From contig CP126191.1 of the NCBI GenBank assembly GCA_030272155.1, positions 3,122,501 through 3,186,500 of the forward strand: a stretch of DNA of 64,000 bases, in the 5' to 3' direction. A program made the translations under genes and the position numbers. Below, one piece after another: positions 13,401 to 23,009 of this stretch; positions within the stretch are counted from its first letter, which is position 1; every line of letters begins with the position of its first letter. The DNA is from Tetradesmus obliquus. Taxonomy: Eukaryota; Chlorophyta; Chlorophyceae; Sphaeropleales; Scenedesmaceae. The notes under the pieces were generated by a model that did not search any database, was not told the origin of the DNA, and was given only the letters and a program-made list of their open reading frames with translations.

Positions 13401-16400
13401 ACTTGCTGCCAGGGCTCGCTGCTGTGGTCAGCTGCCTCATGGCTGACAGGAGGGCCGGTGGTGGCGGCTTGCTGGACAGGGCCTCTGTCTTGCTCGCCCA
13501 CAACAGCACAGGGTGCTGCAGCGGTGTCACAGGCTGTCCTGCGTCCGGTTGCTGCTGCTGCTGCTGCTGCTCCTGCATGCTGTCCCTGGGTGGGTATGCT
13601 GGCAAGCTGCACACCCAAGCCGCCTGCTCCTGCTGTTTTGACTCAGCCTCAAAGACCTGGCACCAGCTGCTGCCTAGGCATGTGTCTGACTGCTGCTGCT
13701 GCTGCACCAGAAGGCCTGGCAGTGCAGCTGCAAGGTCGGACAGCTGCTGGCACACCACAAGCCCAGTCGGCCATTCATGCACCTCTGAAACAATGCTGTC
13801 CAGCTGCTCTTGTGTCTGCGTGCACAGCTGCTGCTCCACGGCCATGTCTTGCTGCACCAGCAGCCCTGAAGTGTCCTGCTGTTGCTGCTCAAACCAGCGG
13901 CTGCCCAGGATGCCTTGCACACTGCACGGCATGCGTGCTGGGTTGTTCCCGAGCAGCAGCTGCAGCAGCTCCTGGCATGCAGCGGAGCGGCCCTTCGGCA
14001 GCTGGATGACTGCCTGGCTGCTGCCGCTGCTGCCGCTGCTGCCGCCGCCGCTGCTGCCGCCGCCGCTGCTGCTGCTGCTGCTGATGTCCGCTGTAGCTAC
14101 CTGCCCGCCCAGCAGCTGCAGCAGCAGCTGCCCACAGGCGTGGATGTCGTCAAGACGCCCTTGCACTGCCGTGTTGCTGCTTCTGCTGTGCGCTAGGCCG
14201 AACACGGGACATGGCACCTTGAGCAGCGGGGGCCGCCCATTGCGCTCCTGCAGGCCGCAAGCCAAGCACAGACCGTTGGTCAGTTGGAGCGGCAACAAAC
14301 AGAACAGCTCACTGGTGCTGCCATGCGAGCACATCAAACAAACACCGCCCCAACACTCCTCACCCAAATACATCAAGAAACTCCTCTCACACGCCCCTCA
14401 CCTGCAGCAGTGTGTGCTGGATGGGCAGGCCGGCCAGCCCCTGGCTGTGGCAGTAGTCCACCGCCAGCAGCACCTGCACGCAACACAGCAGCGCACTGCA
14501 TCAGCAACAGCCTTGGTTTGTAGCGGCAGCAGCATCAGCAACAGCAGGGCGACATGGCATCAATACAGCTTGGGTGGGGCCTCACCTGCTGGAACAGGCC
14601 GCGCGCCGCCGCCTCATTCAGCTGCCTGCCCTGCTGCCGCCGCTGCTGCAGGTACTGCACCAGGCTGAGGGCCGCGCAGCTCTCCAGCACCACCACCAGG
14701 TGGCCAGGCGCCAGCTGCAGCTCCCTCACACGCAGCACGCCCGGGTGGCGCAGCAGCACGGACTGCTGCACCAGGTGCTGCAGGTCTGGAAGGTCCTGCA
14801 GCTGCTCACGGCGCAGCTTCAGCAGCAGCACATGCTCGCCGCCGCCTGCGCTGTTGCTGCAGCTTGCCAGCTCAGCGCCAGGGGCTATGCTGTTCAAGCA
14901 GGCGATGGTCTGGTAGGAACCTGCTGGCAGCAGAGGGGGTACAGGCATGCGCGTGTGACACGCCTTTGCATGGAGACATGTCACACTCATGTGCATGGAG
15001 GTGTGTGTCACACATTTGCGCGGAGGCGTGTCAGACACATGTGCATCATGCATGATGCAGGCGTGTGACACATGTGCGTGGAGGCAGCTCAGCAGTCAGC
15101 AACCTGCAGGGATGGTGATGCTTACCGTCCCAGCATGCAGTGTTGGCTGCCTCCTGGCTTTGGTCAAGGTCTCCTGCAGCGTCCTTGCTAGCCGCATTGT
15201 GTAATGCGCGCAGTCTCTCCAGTGCGGCGGATGCACTCGGCCTGTCACGAGCACTGCTGCTGCAGCAGCTGCTCATCAGCTGCCAGTAGCCCTCAGGCAG
15301 CTGCCGTTTCCAGGCATCCCAGCGCTGCTGCTGCTGCTGCTGCTGCTGCTCTAGTGCTTGCAGCAGCGTCCCGTTCTCATTTAGCAGCTGCAAGCTGTCT
15401 TGCACATCGCTCAGCTGCTCCGCACTGCCGATGTCGTGCTCAGCCGGCACCCAGCATGCTGCCAGCTGCAGCATCAGCACCCCCAGCCCAAACACGTCTG
15501 TTGCTGCGCTGAAGGGTGCTCCCTGCTGCAGCACCTCAGGCGCCGTCAGCAGCGGGTGACACAAGGTCCTAGTGCTACTAACAGCATGCCGCCAGGGGCC
15601 CACCCAGCTGAGCTGGGACAGCTGCTGTTGCTGTTCCTGTGGCTGTTCCTGTGGCCGTTCATTCTTCACCAGCTGCGGGTCTCGCAGGAGGTGCACTGTG
15701 CCTGAGTGCACGGCACAGTGCGCCACTGGCGGCTGCAGGACGTGCAGCGCCGCCAGTGCAGCGGCAACCTCACCCAGCAACTGCAAGGCGCAAGGCCAGG
15801 GTGCGCCGGGCGCTGCGCCCTGCCAGCCATCACCCAGCAGGCCGAGGCCCCTGCTGCAGTGCGGCTGCGCCTGCAGCCATGAGGCAAGTGTGCAGCATGC
15901 CAGCCCCTGCTGCGGCAGCTCCAGCTGCATTTGCGGCGGCGCTGCCTGCAGAAGCAGAGGAGGCTGCAAGCACAGCCCTTGCACCGGCACAAGCCACTTG
16001 CTGTCAGGGGCCGCTGCACTGAACTGCCGCATGGCAGACAGCAGGGCCGGCGGTGGCGGCTTGCTGGACAGGGCTTCTGCCTTGCTCGCCCACACCAGCA
16101 CAGGATGCTCCTGGGGCATGAGAGGCTGTCCTGTGAGTTGCTGCTGCTGCTGCTGCTGCTCCAGCATGTTGTCGCTGGGTGGGTATGTCGGCAAGCAGCA
16201 CACCCAAGTCACATGCTCCTGCTGTGGTGACTCAGCCTCGAACACCTGGCACCAACTGCTGCCTAGGCCTATGTTTGATTGCTGCTGCTGCACCAGCAGG
16301 CCTGGCACTGCAGCTGCAAGGTCTGAGAGCTGCTGGCACACTACAAGCGCAGGCGGCCAGGCATGCACTGCCGCTACAATGCTGCCTAGCTGCTCTTGCG

Positions 16401-16745
16401 TTTGCCTGCACAGCTGCTGCTCCATGTCCTGCTGTAAGTGCAGCGCTGCAGGGTCCTGCTGCTGCTGCTGGAACCAGCGGCTGCTCAGGATGGCTTGCAC
16501 GCTGCATGGCAGCTGTGCAGGGCTTCCGCCGAGCAGCAGCTGCAGCAGCTCCTGGCATGCAGCGGAGCGGCCCTTCGGCAGCTGCATGACTGCCTGGCTG
16601 CTGCTGCTGATGGCTGCTGTAGTCAGCTGCCCGCCCAGAAGCTGCAGCAGCAGCTGGCCACAGGCACGCATGTCGTCAAGGCGCCCTTGCAATGCTGTGC
16701 TGCTGCTGCTGCCGCTGCCGTCAACAAAGCGCCCTTGCACTGACG

Positions 16746-16778
<33 letters not shown>

Positions 16779-17877
16779 GCGCCAGGCTGAACAGTGGACA
16801 GGGCACCTTGGGCAGCGGGGGCTGCCCATTGCGCTCCTGCAGCCGCAAAGCCAGACACAGAACATCAACCACACGCGCAGCAACCAGCAAAACAACACTG
16901 CAAGATGTGTGGCACCAGCTGTCATCTAGCGTAGCAGGGTGAAGCATGCGTCATTAGACTGCATGACTCAGCGCGCCACTACAACTGGCGACACACAAAC
17001 CCGTCACACAAAGTCCTTACACCAACTCATCACAGGCCCGACCTCAACCAGGCTCCTCACCTGCAGCAGTGTGTGCTGGATGGGCAGGCCGGCCAGCCCC
17101 TGGCTGTGACAGTAGTCCACCGCCAGCAGCACCTGCACGCAAAACAGCAGCGCAGCGTCAGTAAAAAGTCCATGATGGCAGCAGTGCCAGCACCAGCAGG
17201 AGCAGCAGCAGGAGCAGCAGCAGGAGCAGCAGCAGGAGCAGCAGCAGGAGCAGCAGCACCTGTCATGGCAGCCGTACACCTGGACCGAGGCTCACCTGCT
17301 GGAAGAGGCAGCGTGCCGCCGCCTCACTGAGCTGCCTGCCCTGCTGCCGGCGCTGCTGCAGGTACTGCACCAGGCTGAGGGCCGCGCAGCTCTCCAGCAC
17401 CACCACCAGGTGGCCAGGCGCCAGGTGCAGCTCCCGCACACGCAGCACGCCCGGGTGGCGCAGCAGCACGGACTGCTGCACCAGGCGCTGCAGGTCGGGA
17501 AGGTCCTGCAGCTGCTCACGGGGCAGCTTCAGCAGCAGCACATGCTCGCCGCTGCTGTTGCTGCAGCTTGCCAGCTCAGCGTCAGGGGCGACGCTTCCCA
17601 GGCAGGCGATGGTCTGGTAGGGGCCTGCTGGCAGGCAGCAGCGGCGAGAGCATGTCACACACATGTGCATGGAAGAGCCGAATGCTCAGCAGGCTTTGCA
17701 GGGGTGCTGCTACCTACCGTCCAGGCTTGCAGCCGTGGCTGCCTCCTGGCTTTGTTCAAGGCCTCCAAGGATGGCTGGACTCCCCACTGCTGCCACTCCA
17801 GCCGTGGCGTTGTCGTTGAGTGGGACAGACGCGTGAGCTTCCTCAGGCTCCTGCTGCTGCTCGACCAACGAGTCCAT
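3824..17877 (-). CDS. Giant three-module pseudokinase / armadillo / RING-H2 protein (4,266 aa)
   Basis: Nine exons in transcript order: 17877-17718, 17624-17296, 17132-17061, 16836-15126, 14920-14586, 14473-14402, 14247-10051, 9938-9867, 9676-3824. All junctions are GT-AG, phases agree, and the sum is 12,801 bases. The start ATG (MDSLVEQQ) is the first in its frame. Three paralogous modules follow one another with no stop between them. Each begins with an SnRK2-like pseudokinase (YQTIACL ... VVVLES ... LAVDYCHSQG ... TLLQ ... FGLAHS) whose HRD is replaced by GLP or GLL and whose DFG Asp is Leu. A second pseudokinase follows, with HRD changed to HCA/HGA-type sequence and DFG to WVG, but with an intact TAPEVLQQG-DVFGLGVLMLQLA core. 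Modules 2 and 3 add armadillo repeats and a RING-H2 finger. Probable role: an E3 ubiquitin ligase scaffold using dead kinase domains for binding. Alternative: three separate genes with mis-joined ends, though nothing in the sequence ends them. Confidence 0.75.
4481..6500 (-). repeat. Two tandem copies of a 1,011-base block (eight armadillo repeats)
   Basis: The same order of eight distinctive armadillo units, including two atypical ones with LLPSSCTDHS, occurs at about 4481-5488 and again at 5489-6499. Matching landmarks lie 1,008 and 1,011 bases apart. Most differences are single bases, and one copy lacks a few bases near 4575. Confidence 0.85.
6901..7170 (-). repeat. Two near-identical 129-base armadillo units
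   Basis: The unit encoding VPVLVHLLGSSTDVYIQ is present twice in succession, 129 bases apart (43 codons). I see no base difference over most of its length, which suggests a very recent duplication or conversion. Confidence 0.85.
10477..14920 (-). other. Module 2 of the giant protein: pseudokinases, about 14 armadillo repeats, RING-H2
   Basis: Residues about 758-2140. The armadillo units have the consensus AGGVAALVQLLGSSTDAAVQ and about 42 residues each. The RING-H2 finger lies at about 10605-10477: CSIC ... C-S-H-QF-H-QQC ... CPMC, a Cys3-His2-Cys3 order with the conserved Trp after the sixth ligand. After the finger a Gln-rich tail reads on without stop into the first pseudokinase of module 3. 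Confidence 0.78.
14941..15080. repeat. Intronic imperfect repeats with CATGTGCATGGAGG
   Basis: Inside the intron 14921-15125, about four diverged copies of a 25-35 base unit containing GTGTGACAC and CATGTGCATGGAGG. A single copy of the same unit occurs in the matching intron of module 1 at about 17647-17672, so the two introns are homologous and one has expanded. Confidence 0.6.
15126..17624 (-). other. Module 1 of the giant protein: pseudokinase pair without armadillo or RING
   Basis: Residues about 54-757. The first pseudokinase ends at HWF-like 'SSRWF' with a Gln run. The second ends with an LPEGYWQLMSSCC ... DRPSASAALERLRAL block typical of kinase subdomain XI. Where modules 2 and 3 continue into armadillo repeats, this one passes into a linker, LDQSQEAANTACWDG. 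That linker nearly repeats the end of exon 1 (LEQSQEAATAASLDG) and splices straight into module 2. In module 1 DFG reads LFS rather than LFG. Confidence 0.7.
17198..17258. repeat. 12-base tandem repeat AGGAGCAGCAGC in an intron
   Basis: About five copies in the intron 17133-17295 of the giant gene. Confidence 0.85.
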
Positions 17878-18276
17878 TGTGCACGAGCTCAGTGTGCGCG
17901 CTTCTTCTGGCACAAATGGTCATTACCAGTACCCGTAATGTGCGGGCATCGCAGTGGATTAGGTTTGCATCTTCACTGACTTCAACATCAGGCAGTTTCC
18001 ATAGTGAAGCGCAGATCAAAAGCTGCTTCAACAACGTTTTGACGAATGGAAGGGGTTAGGACACGGCGATCGTGTTGTCACCGGTGGTTCGGCAGGTTGT
18101 CCCCCCAAGCTTCAGCGCGTCTTGATGGTAGGGTTGAGCACACGGATGGGTTGTCCATGACGTTGTTTGTGTCTTGGTGGCATTCTATCTTCAATTGCGA
18201 TTGCACGGGTATGTGATCAGCGGCCCGCATACGAATTCAGATCTGTCACCGTGTGAGCTCCCACCACGGCGCTTCA
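17878..18276. promoter_or_regulatory. Shared 5' region of two divergent genes
   Basis: 399 bases separate the start codon of the giant minus-strand gene from that of the plus-strand kinase. It must contain both promoters and 5' untranslated regions. No specific element was recognised. Confidence 0.5.
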
Positions 18277-20495
18277 ATGACATCTTCGACACCGTTTGCA
18301 ACAAACTATGAGTTCGACTTGGGTTCAGAGGAGCCGGCTGGAGAGCTGTGCGACGTGCCTCCGCCAGCACCAGCACCTCCTCCGCTGCAAGCACCACAGA
18401 GCAGCAGCAGCAGCAGCAGCAGCGACTTCGTCAAAATCGCCCTGCTGAGCAGTCAGGGCGCCTTCGCCCATGTGAGTCTGATATCCGTTCACACTGCTGT
18501 GAAAATAGAAAGCCTGCAGGCAGCTGCCGGTCAGCACCTCATGCTGTCCAACAGCTATCCCTGATGCACCCTCTGTATGCATCATGCCAGTGGCCATTGC
18601 TCATCCTACGCTGTGCTGCGTGCAGGTGTACCTTGTCCGCCACCAGGACGGCAGGAGGATGGCGTACAAGCAGATCACACGCAAGAAGGACCCCAGTGTG
18701 GAGCCAGCAAACTGCGCGGCTACCATTCAAGAGGCACAGGCGGAGGCGGCGCTGCACGTAAGATCACCTTGAAGTTGCAGGTTGAAGGTGCCTCACTGCG
18801 TGAATGCAGCCAGCAGCCCCCCTCCTCCAACGCTGCCGTGTAGCATGACACTGCACTGCACTGCACTGCACCGCACCGCAGGCATCGCTGAGCCACCCCA
18901 ACGTCCTGAAGTTTGAAGAGTTCTTTTGGGGCGCGGAGCTGGGCATGTTCCTTGAATACTGCAGCGGCGGTTCCCTCAGGAGTGGACTTGGCGAGTGCAG
19001 GAAGGGACCCAATTGCTTCAGCCGACTCAGCACAGAGATGCAGCTGCTGGTGCAGCAGCTGCGGCACTGGCCAGCCAGGCTTGAGCTGCTGCGGCAGGCT
19101 GCAGATGGCGTCAGCTACCTGCACAGCTTGGCAGACGGCGCTGTCCTGCACAACGACCTGCGCGCTGACAACATGCTGCTGCAGATCGGCGATGATGGCT
19201 CACACACGCTTAAGCTCGCTGACTTTGGCCTGGCCCTCAAAGTGCCAGCCAATGCAGAGCAAGAGGGCCGCGGCTGTGTGCGCGTGCCCAGCCGTCACGT
19301 CACCAACCCCCGCTGGGTTGCGCCGGAGGTCATCGCACACGCCAGCGATGACGGCGATGTTTCCTTGAGCCCGGCAACAGACGTGTACAGCCTGGCAGCA
19401 GTTATGTCTGAAGTCGTGACCGCACTGCCGCCGCTCTTCCCGTATCTGGATGACGCTTGCGTGGAGAAACACAACAGGCTCGACGTGAGCAGCAGGGCGC
19501 CGCATGTGCAGCCTGCCGAATGGTCTACCAGCAAAGTTTGTCCTCTTCAAGCGAAGAAACTCTTTACCCTGTGTTCACCACGCTCTTGATCAGGCACGTC
19601 ATACACGGATCGCTGGACTGCTTACATGCACCCCAACACCATCACTCTGTCAATATGTCGTGTATAATCAAGGCTCGTGCTGCTGCCCTGCCCTGCCCTG
19701 CCCCGCCCCGCCCCGCCCCCGCCCTGCCCTGCCCTGCCCTGCCCTGCCCTGCCCTGCCCTGCCCTGCCCTGCCCTGCCCTGCCCTGCCCTGCCCTGCCCT
19801 GCCCTGCCCTGCCCTGCCCTGCCCTGCCCTGCCCTGCCCTGCCCTGCCCTGCCCTGCCCTGCCCTGCCCTGCCCTGCCCTGCCCTGCCCTGCCCTGCCCT
19901 GCCCTGCCCTGCCCTGCCCTGCCCTGCCCTGCCCTGCCCTGCCCTGCCCTGCCCTGCCCTGCCCTGCCCTGCCCTGCCCTGCCCCGCCCCGCCCTGCCCC
20001 GCCCCGCCCTGCCCCGCCCCGCCCTGCCCCGCCCTGCCCCGCCCTGCCCCGCCCCGCCCTGCCCTGCCCTGCCCTGCCCTGCCCTGCCCTGCCCTGCCCT
20101 GCCCTGCCCTGCCCTGCCCTGCCCTGCCCTGCCCCGCCCTGCCCTGCCCTGCCCCGCCCTGCCCTGCCCCGCCCTGCCCTGCCCCGCCCTGCCCTGCCCT
20201 GCCCTGCCTGCAGGAGTTGTACTGCAAGCTCGAGCTGGAGGCAGCGGCCAGGCAGGGCACGCCCCACCTGCTGCGCTTCCCAGAGCCAAGCGAGAGGCTG
20301 CCCTGCCCGAAGGGCGGCGTGGAGTGTGCCGAGCCGCTGCGTGGAGTGTTTGAGGCGTGCTGCGACGTGCGCATCACCGCAGACCAGCAGGGGCAGCCGA
20401 AGGTTGCGCCGCCACCGGAGCAGCGGCGGCCGTCTGCAGACGAGCTGTCTGCTGCCCTCGCCAGCTGGCCAGACTGCAGCCTGGGCTGTGCCTGA
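18277..20495 (+). CDS. Protein kinase-like protein with HND catalytic motif (403 aa)
   Basis: Exons 18277-18471, 18626-18757, 18882-19484, 20214-20495 sum to 1,212 bases. The start is the first ATG in frame (MTSSTPF). A Pro/Ser-rich N-terminus precedes a kinase fold: LSSQGAFAHVYLV as glycine loop (lacking the usual second and third Gly), AYKQI with the ATP lysine, an EAALHA helix-C Glu, LEYCSGGSL hinge, HNDLRADNMLL catalytic loop (HRD changed to HND; the Asp and Asn are kept), LADFGLAL with intact DFG, then VAPEVI and DVYSLAAV. Activity therefore seems possible. The C-terminal 94 residues are divergent from usual subdomain XI. It is divergently paired with the giant pseudokinase gene but is not a close copy of it. 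Kinase family not assigned. Confidence 0.82.
19681..20211 (+). repeat. CCCTG pentanucleotide microsatellite in intron 3 of the kinase gene
   Basis: About 105 consecutive five-base units, mostly CCCTG. CCCCG variants cluster at the start, at 19984-20055 and at about 20140-20190. It makes up most of the 729-base intron and runs directly into the CTGCAG acceptor. The minus (template) strand is GGGCA-rich and could form G-quadruplexes. Confidence 0.97.
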
Positions 20496-20850
20496 TGCGG
20501 ATGTTTGATTTCAGGTGCGGGGGATTGTTGGTTGTCTTTTGGATGAAGGGGGTTGCAGCGGCAGCAGAAGCTGCCGGCTGAGCTACTAGCAGTAATGCAG
20601 CAGCTGTGCTTTTCACTACAGAAGGCTGCAGCCTCCTGCAGCTAGGCAATATTACTAACTTTGGTGCACTGACAAACACACATCTACTGTGCACCACTTC
20701 TGGCAGCAAGCCCATGATCTAAGCATGGCTGCAAACAGTGCCACGGGTTATGGAGTGCAATGATAGGGTCATGGCTGGTCATGGCCTTGCAGTGCAGGCA
20801 GGCTCTCCGCAGCATATTGGCAATGCTGTGTCACGCTTCTGCACACACAC

Positions 20851-20855
20851 TGTAA
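20851..20855 (+). terminator. Candidate polyadenylation signal of the kinase gene
   Basis: TGTAA about 356 bases after the stop codon. Chlorophyte poly(A) signal, weak match by itself. Confidence 0.3.
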
Positions 20856-20930
20856 GCTCCTTCACGTCTGCAGCTGACAGCTTGCATTCTATGCCCCGAA
20901 TGCTGCCTGCGCTTGTGCAGGGCACCGCAG

Positions 20931-21000
20931 CTGCAGCAGACGAGCCAAGCTGAAGCGATGATCGGCAGCATGCTGGCAGACTTTCCGAAGACCTGCTGCT
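20931..21000 (+). pseudogene. Decayed copy of subtilisin-like gene exon 5
   Basis: About 70 bases match 26635-26712, the exon coding AADEPKAKAMIDSMLAEFP of the downstream gene. Shared landmarks are GCAGCAGACGAGCC, GCGATGATCG and CAGCATGCTGGCAGA. The copy carries a small deletion and an early loss of frame, and lies 5.7 kb upstream of its source. Confidence 0.75.
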
Positions 21001-21073
21001 GTGATCTGCGCTATGCGAGATACGCAAGGTAAATCTAACGTACACAGACAATGTGCAGCTCAGCACATTCATA

Positions 21074-21142
21074 CAAAGAAAGTTGCCGATTGCATACATC
21101 ACAAGCATAAGCACAATGCAACATGATGCATACTCACATAGC
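21074..21142 (-). repeat. Dispersed repeat, copy 1 (reverse)
   Basis: Reverse complement of the unit beginning GCTATGTGAGTAYGC and ending CGGCAACTTTCTTT. Pairs with the copy at 22808 over about 65 bases with few differences. Confidence 0.75.
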
Positions 21143-22671
21143 TAGACGGCTCCCCAGGCTATCAAGGCTTCACTACAGCAGCGCTAGGTTGAGCCGATGC
21201 ACGCATGGTGCCCTGGTGTGTATATGACATTTTGCCGTTCCGAATTTACAAGTCAATGTCTCAAGTAAGCAGCACGGCAGCCCGCCTTGCTTGCGTACGC
21301 ACTTGCAGTGGGCAGTGCTACGTCCATTGCAACACTGCTCCAGCATGCACTGCTGTTGGCATGTTAATGGTTGACTGCTGCTTTGAAGCCGGCAGCAGTA
21401 TGATGTCTGGCTCAGGCTGCTGGCCTGTTTGACAAGATTTTGCGCCACTGAACGGCATCAGCCATTGCATTTGGGGTTGGCACATGTTACAGCATAGCAC
21501 AGGCGATGGAGGTCATTGTGTTTGCAGTTGCCTCGTAGCTACATCAACTGAGTGTGTGCGTCAACATCATGATGATCATCTTCGTCAAGATGTTTCTAAT
21601 AAAACCATAGCTATGACCCGGCTGCAGAATTGAGGCCATCAGGCTCGGTGGGAAGGGAATAGAACGGGAGCAGTATCTGAGTGATGTGACCAAGCTCTGT
21701 GTCTGCGTAAATGCAACTGTGAGTGGGTGCATGGCACCGCAGGACCCTGCACGTATGGGACATGGAAGTCAACAGCAGTATGGACTGTCCATGATGCAGC
21801 ACCTTTCCCATGCTGATGCGGATGGGGGTGCTGCACCAAGGTGCAACCCGCGATGTTGATGTGGATGAAGAACTGTACATGTTAGTGTTCCGTAGGGCGC
21901 ATGCAAGCCTGTGGTCATGCTGCACACGTGCTGCAAGTGAGCCAGCTGACATGCAGTGCAGCACAGCTGGCAATTTTGGTGTGGTCCAGACAAAACGCAA
22001 CTGCAGTTTGTCTGCACAATACACCACGCATGCGTGTTTGTTCCTGTTGGCCTTCGATTATCAACCGTGTCGCGCCACTGGCCGCGTCCATGCCAGTGTG
22101 CTGCCTGCTGCAGCCTCAGCAGCGCACTGTTTTTTTTGCGTGCATTCCCCTTGTCTTGCTTGGCTGCTGATTTGGCCACCTTCTTGGCACTGCCAGAGCT
22201 GCGGCAGCTCTGCCCGCTGGCATGTTGGCGGCTGCAGTGTAGCATGCAGCCTGGACGACAGTAGCACAGGCCTGGGACTGTTGCTATGGCTTAAATGGTA
22301 ACATGATGATGATGAGGCCTGGGACTGCACAAGCAAGACAGTAGGCTCACAGGAAGACAGTGGTGTACCATCTTGATTTGGACGTGGAGCACTGCTGCTA
22401 GTGACTGTGGGTGCGTCCCCGCTGCTTCAGAGGTACCAGCAAAGTCAAACGGTTTTTTGCAGCAAAGGAGAGACTGCTCAGCATCTCTTGCAAAGCTCAG
22501 CACAGCAGGCATGCCTGCACGCAATGCTGTACTAGTAGCTGCCAGCCTGCACAACTGGCAGAATGCAAGGCTGCCAACTTCTTTTTTTTTGTTAGGGAAT
22601 ACTACTGGCTCGCTACCACAGCACAATTGGGCAAGGCTGCCAACTTCTGGCTGCTCATTCAAAAGAGGCAA

Positions 22672-22673
<2 letters not shown>

Positions 22674-22710
<37 letters not shown>
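22674..22710. repeat. CAG microsatellite
   Basis: About 12 CAG units in non-coding sequence. Confidence 0.95.
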
Positions 22711-22713
<3 letters not shown>

Positions 22714-22807
22714 CACTCAACAACTTGTTGAACCGCGTCTAGCAAAAAAAAAACTCGTCTAGCACTGTGTGGCCCCTGCTGCAGTCTGGAACCAGGTGCG
22801 TTGTATG

Positions 22808-22875
22808 CTATGTGAGTACGCTTCATGTTGCATTGTGCTTGTGCTTGTAGTGAATGAAATCGGCAACTTTCTTTA
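22808..22875 (+). repeat. Dispersed repeat, copy 2
   Basis: Begins GCTATGTGAGTACGC, followed by CATGTTGCATTGTGCTT. Same unit as at 21074-21142 (opposite strand) and 44770-44842. Confidence 0.75.
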
Positions 22876-22978
22876 TATTGTATATGTATGCGTGCTGGCC
22901 TGCTGAATACGTCGTCTGCGTGCTCCAGCACTGCTGGATCACATTATGTGTTTCAGGTGTTGGCCAAACGCTGAAGAA

Positions 22979-22980
<2 letters not shown>

Positions 22981-23009
<29 letters not shown>
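22981..23009. repeat. CAG microsatellite
   Basis: About nine CAG units in non-coding sequence. Confidence 0.95.

Noticed and set aside
12803-14668. A 621-codon plus-strand open frame rich in Cys, Ser and Leu
   Set aside because: It lies opposite the pseudokinase exon and arises from reading CAG-rich coding sequence on the wrong strand; no domain is seen.
3824-17877. Three separate genes instead of one
   Set aside because: No stop codon, poly(A) signal or start context separates the modules and all splice phases fit; kept only as the alternative explanation.
19457-20508. Several long open frames of repeated PALPC or GRAGQ
   Set aside because: All are readings of the CCCTG microsatellite, which lies inside an intron of the kinase gene.
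22373-22762. 130-codon plus-strand open frame
   Set aside because: Runs through a CAG repeat, has no domain and no splice support; judged non-coding.
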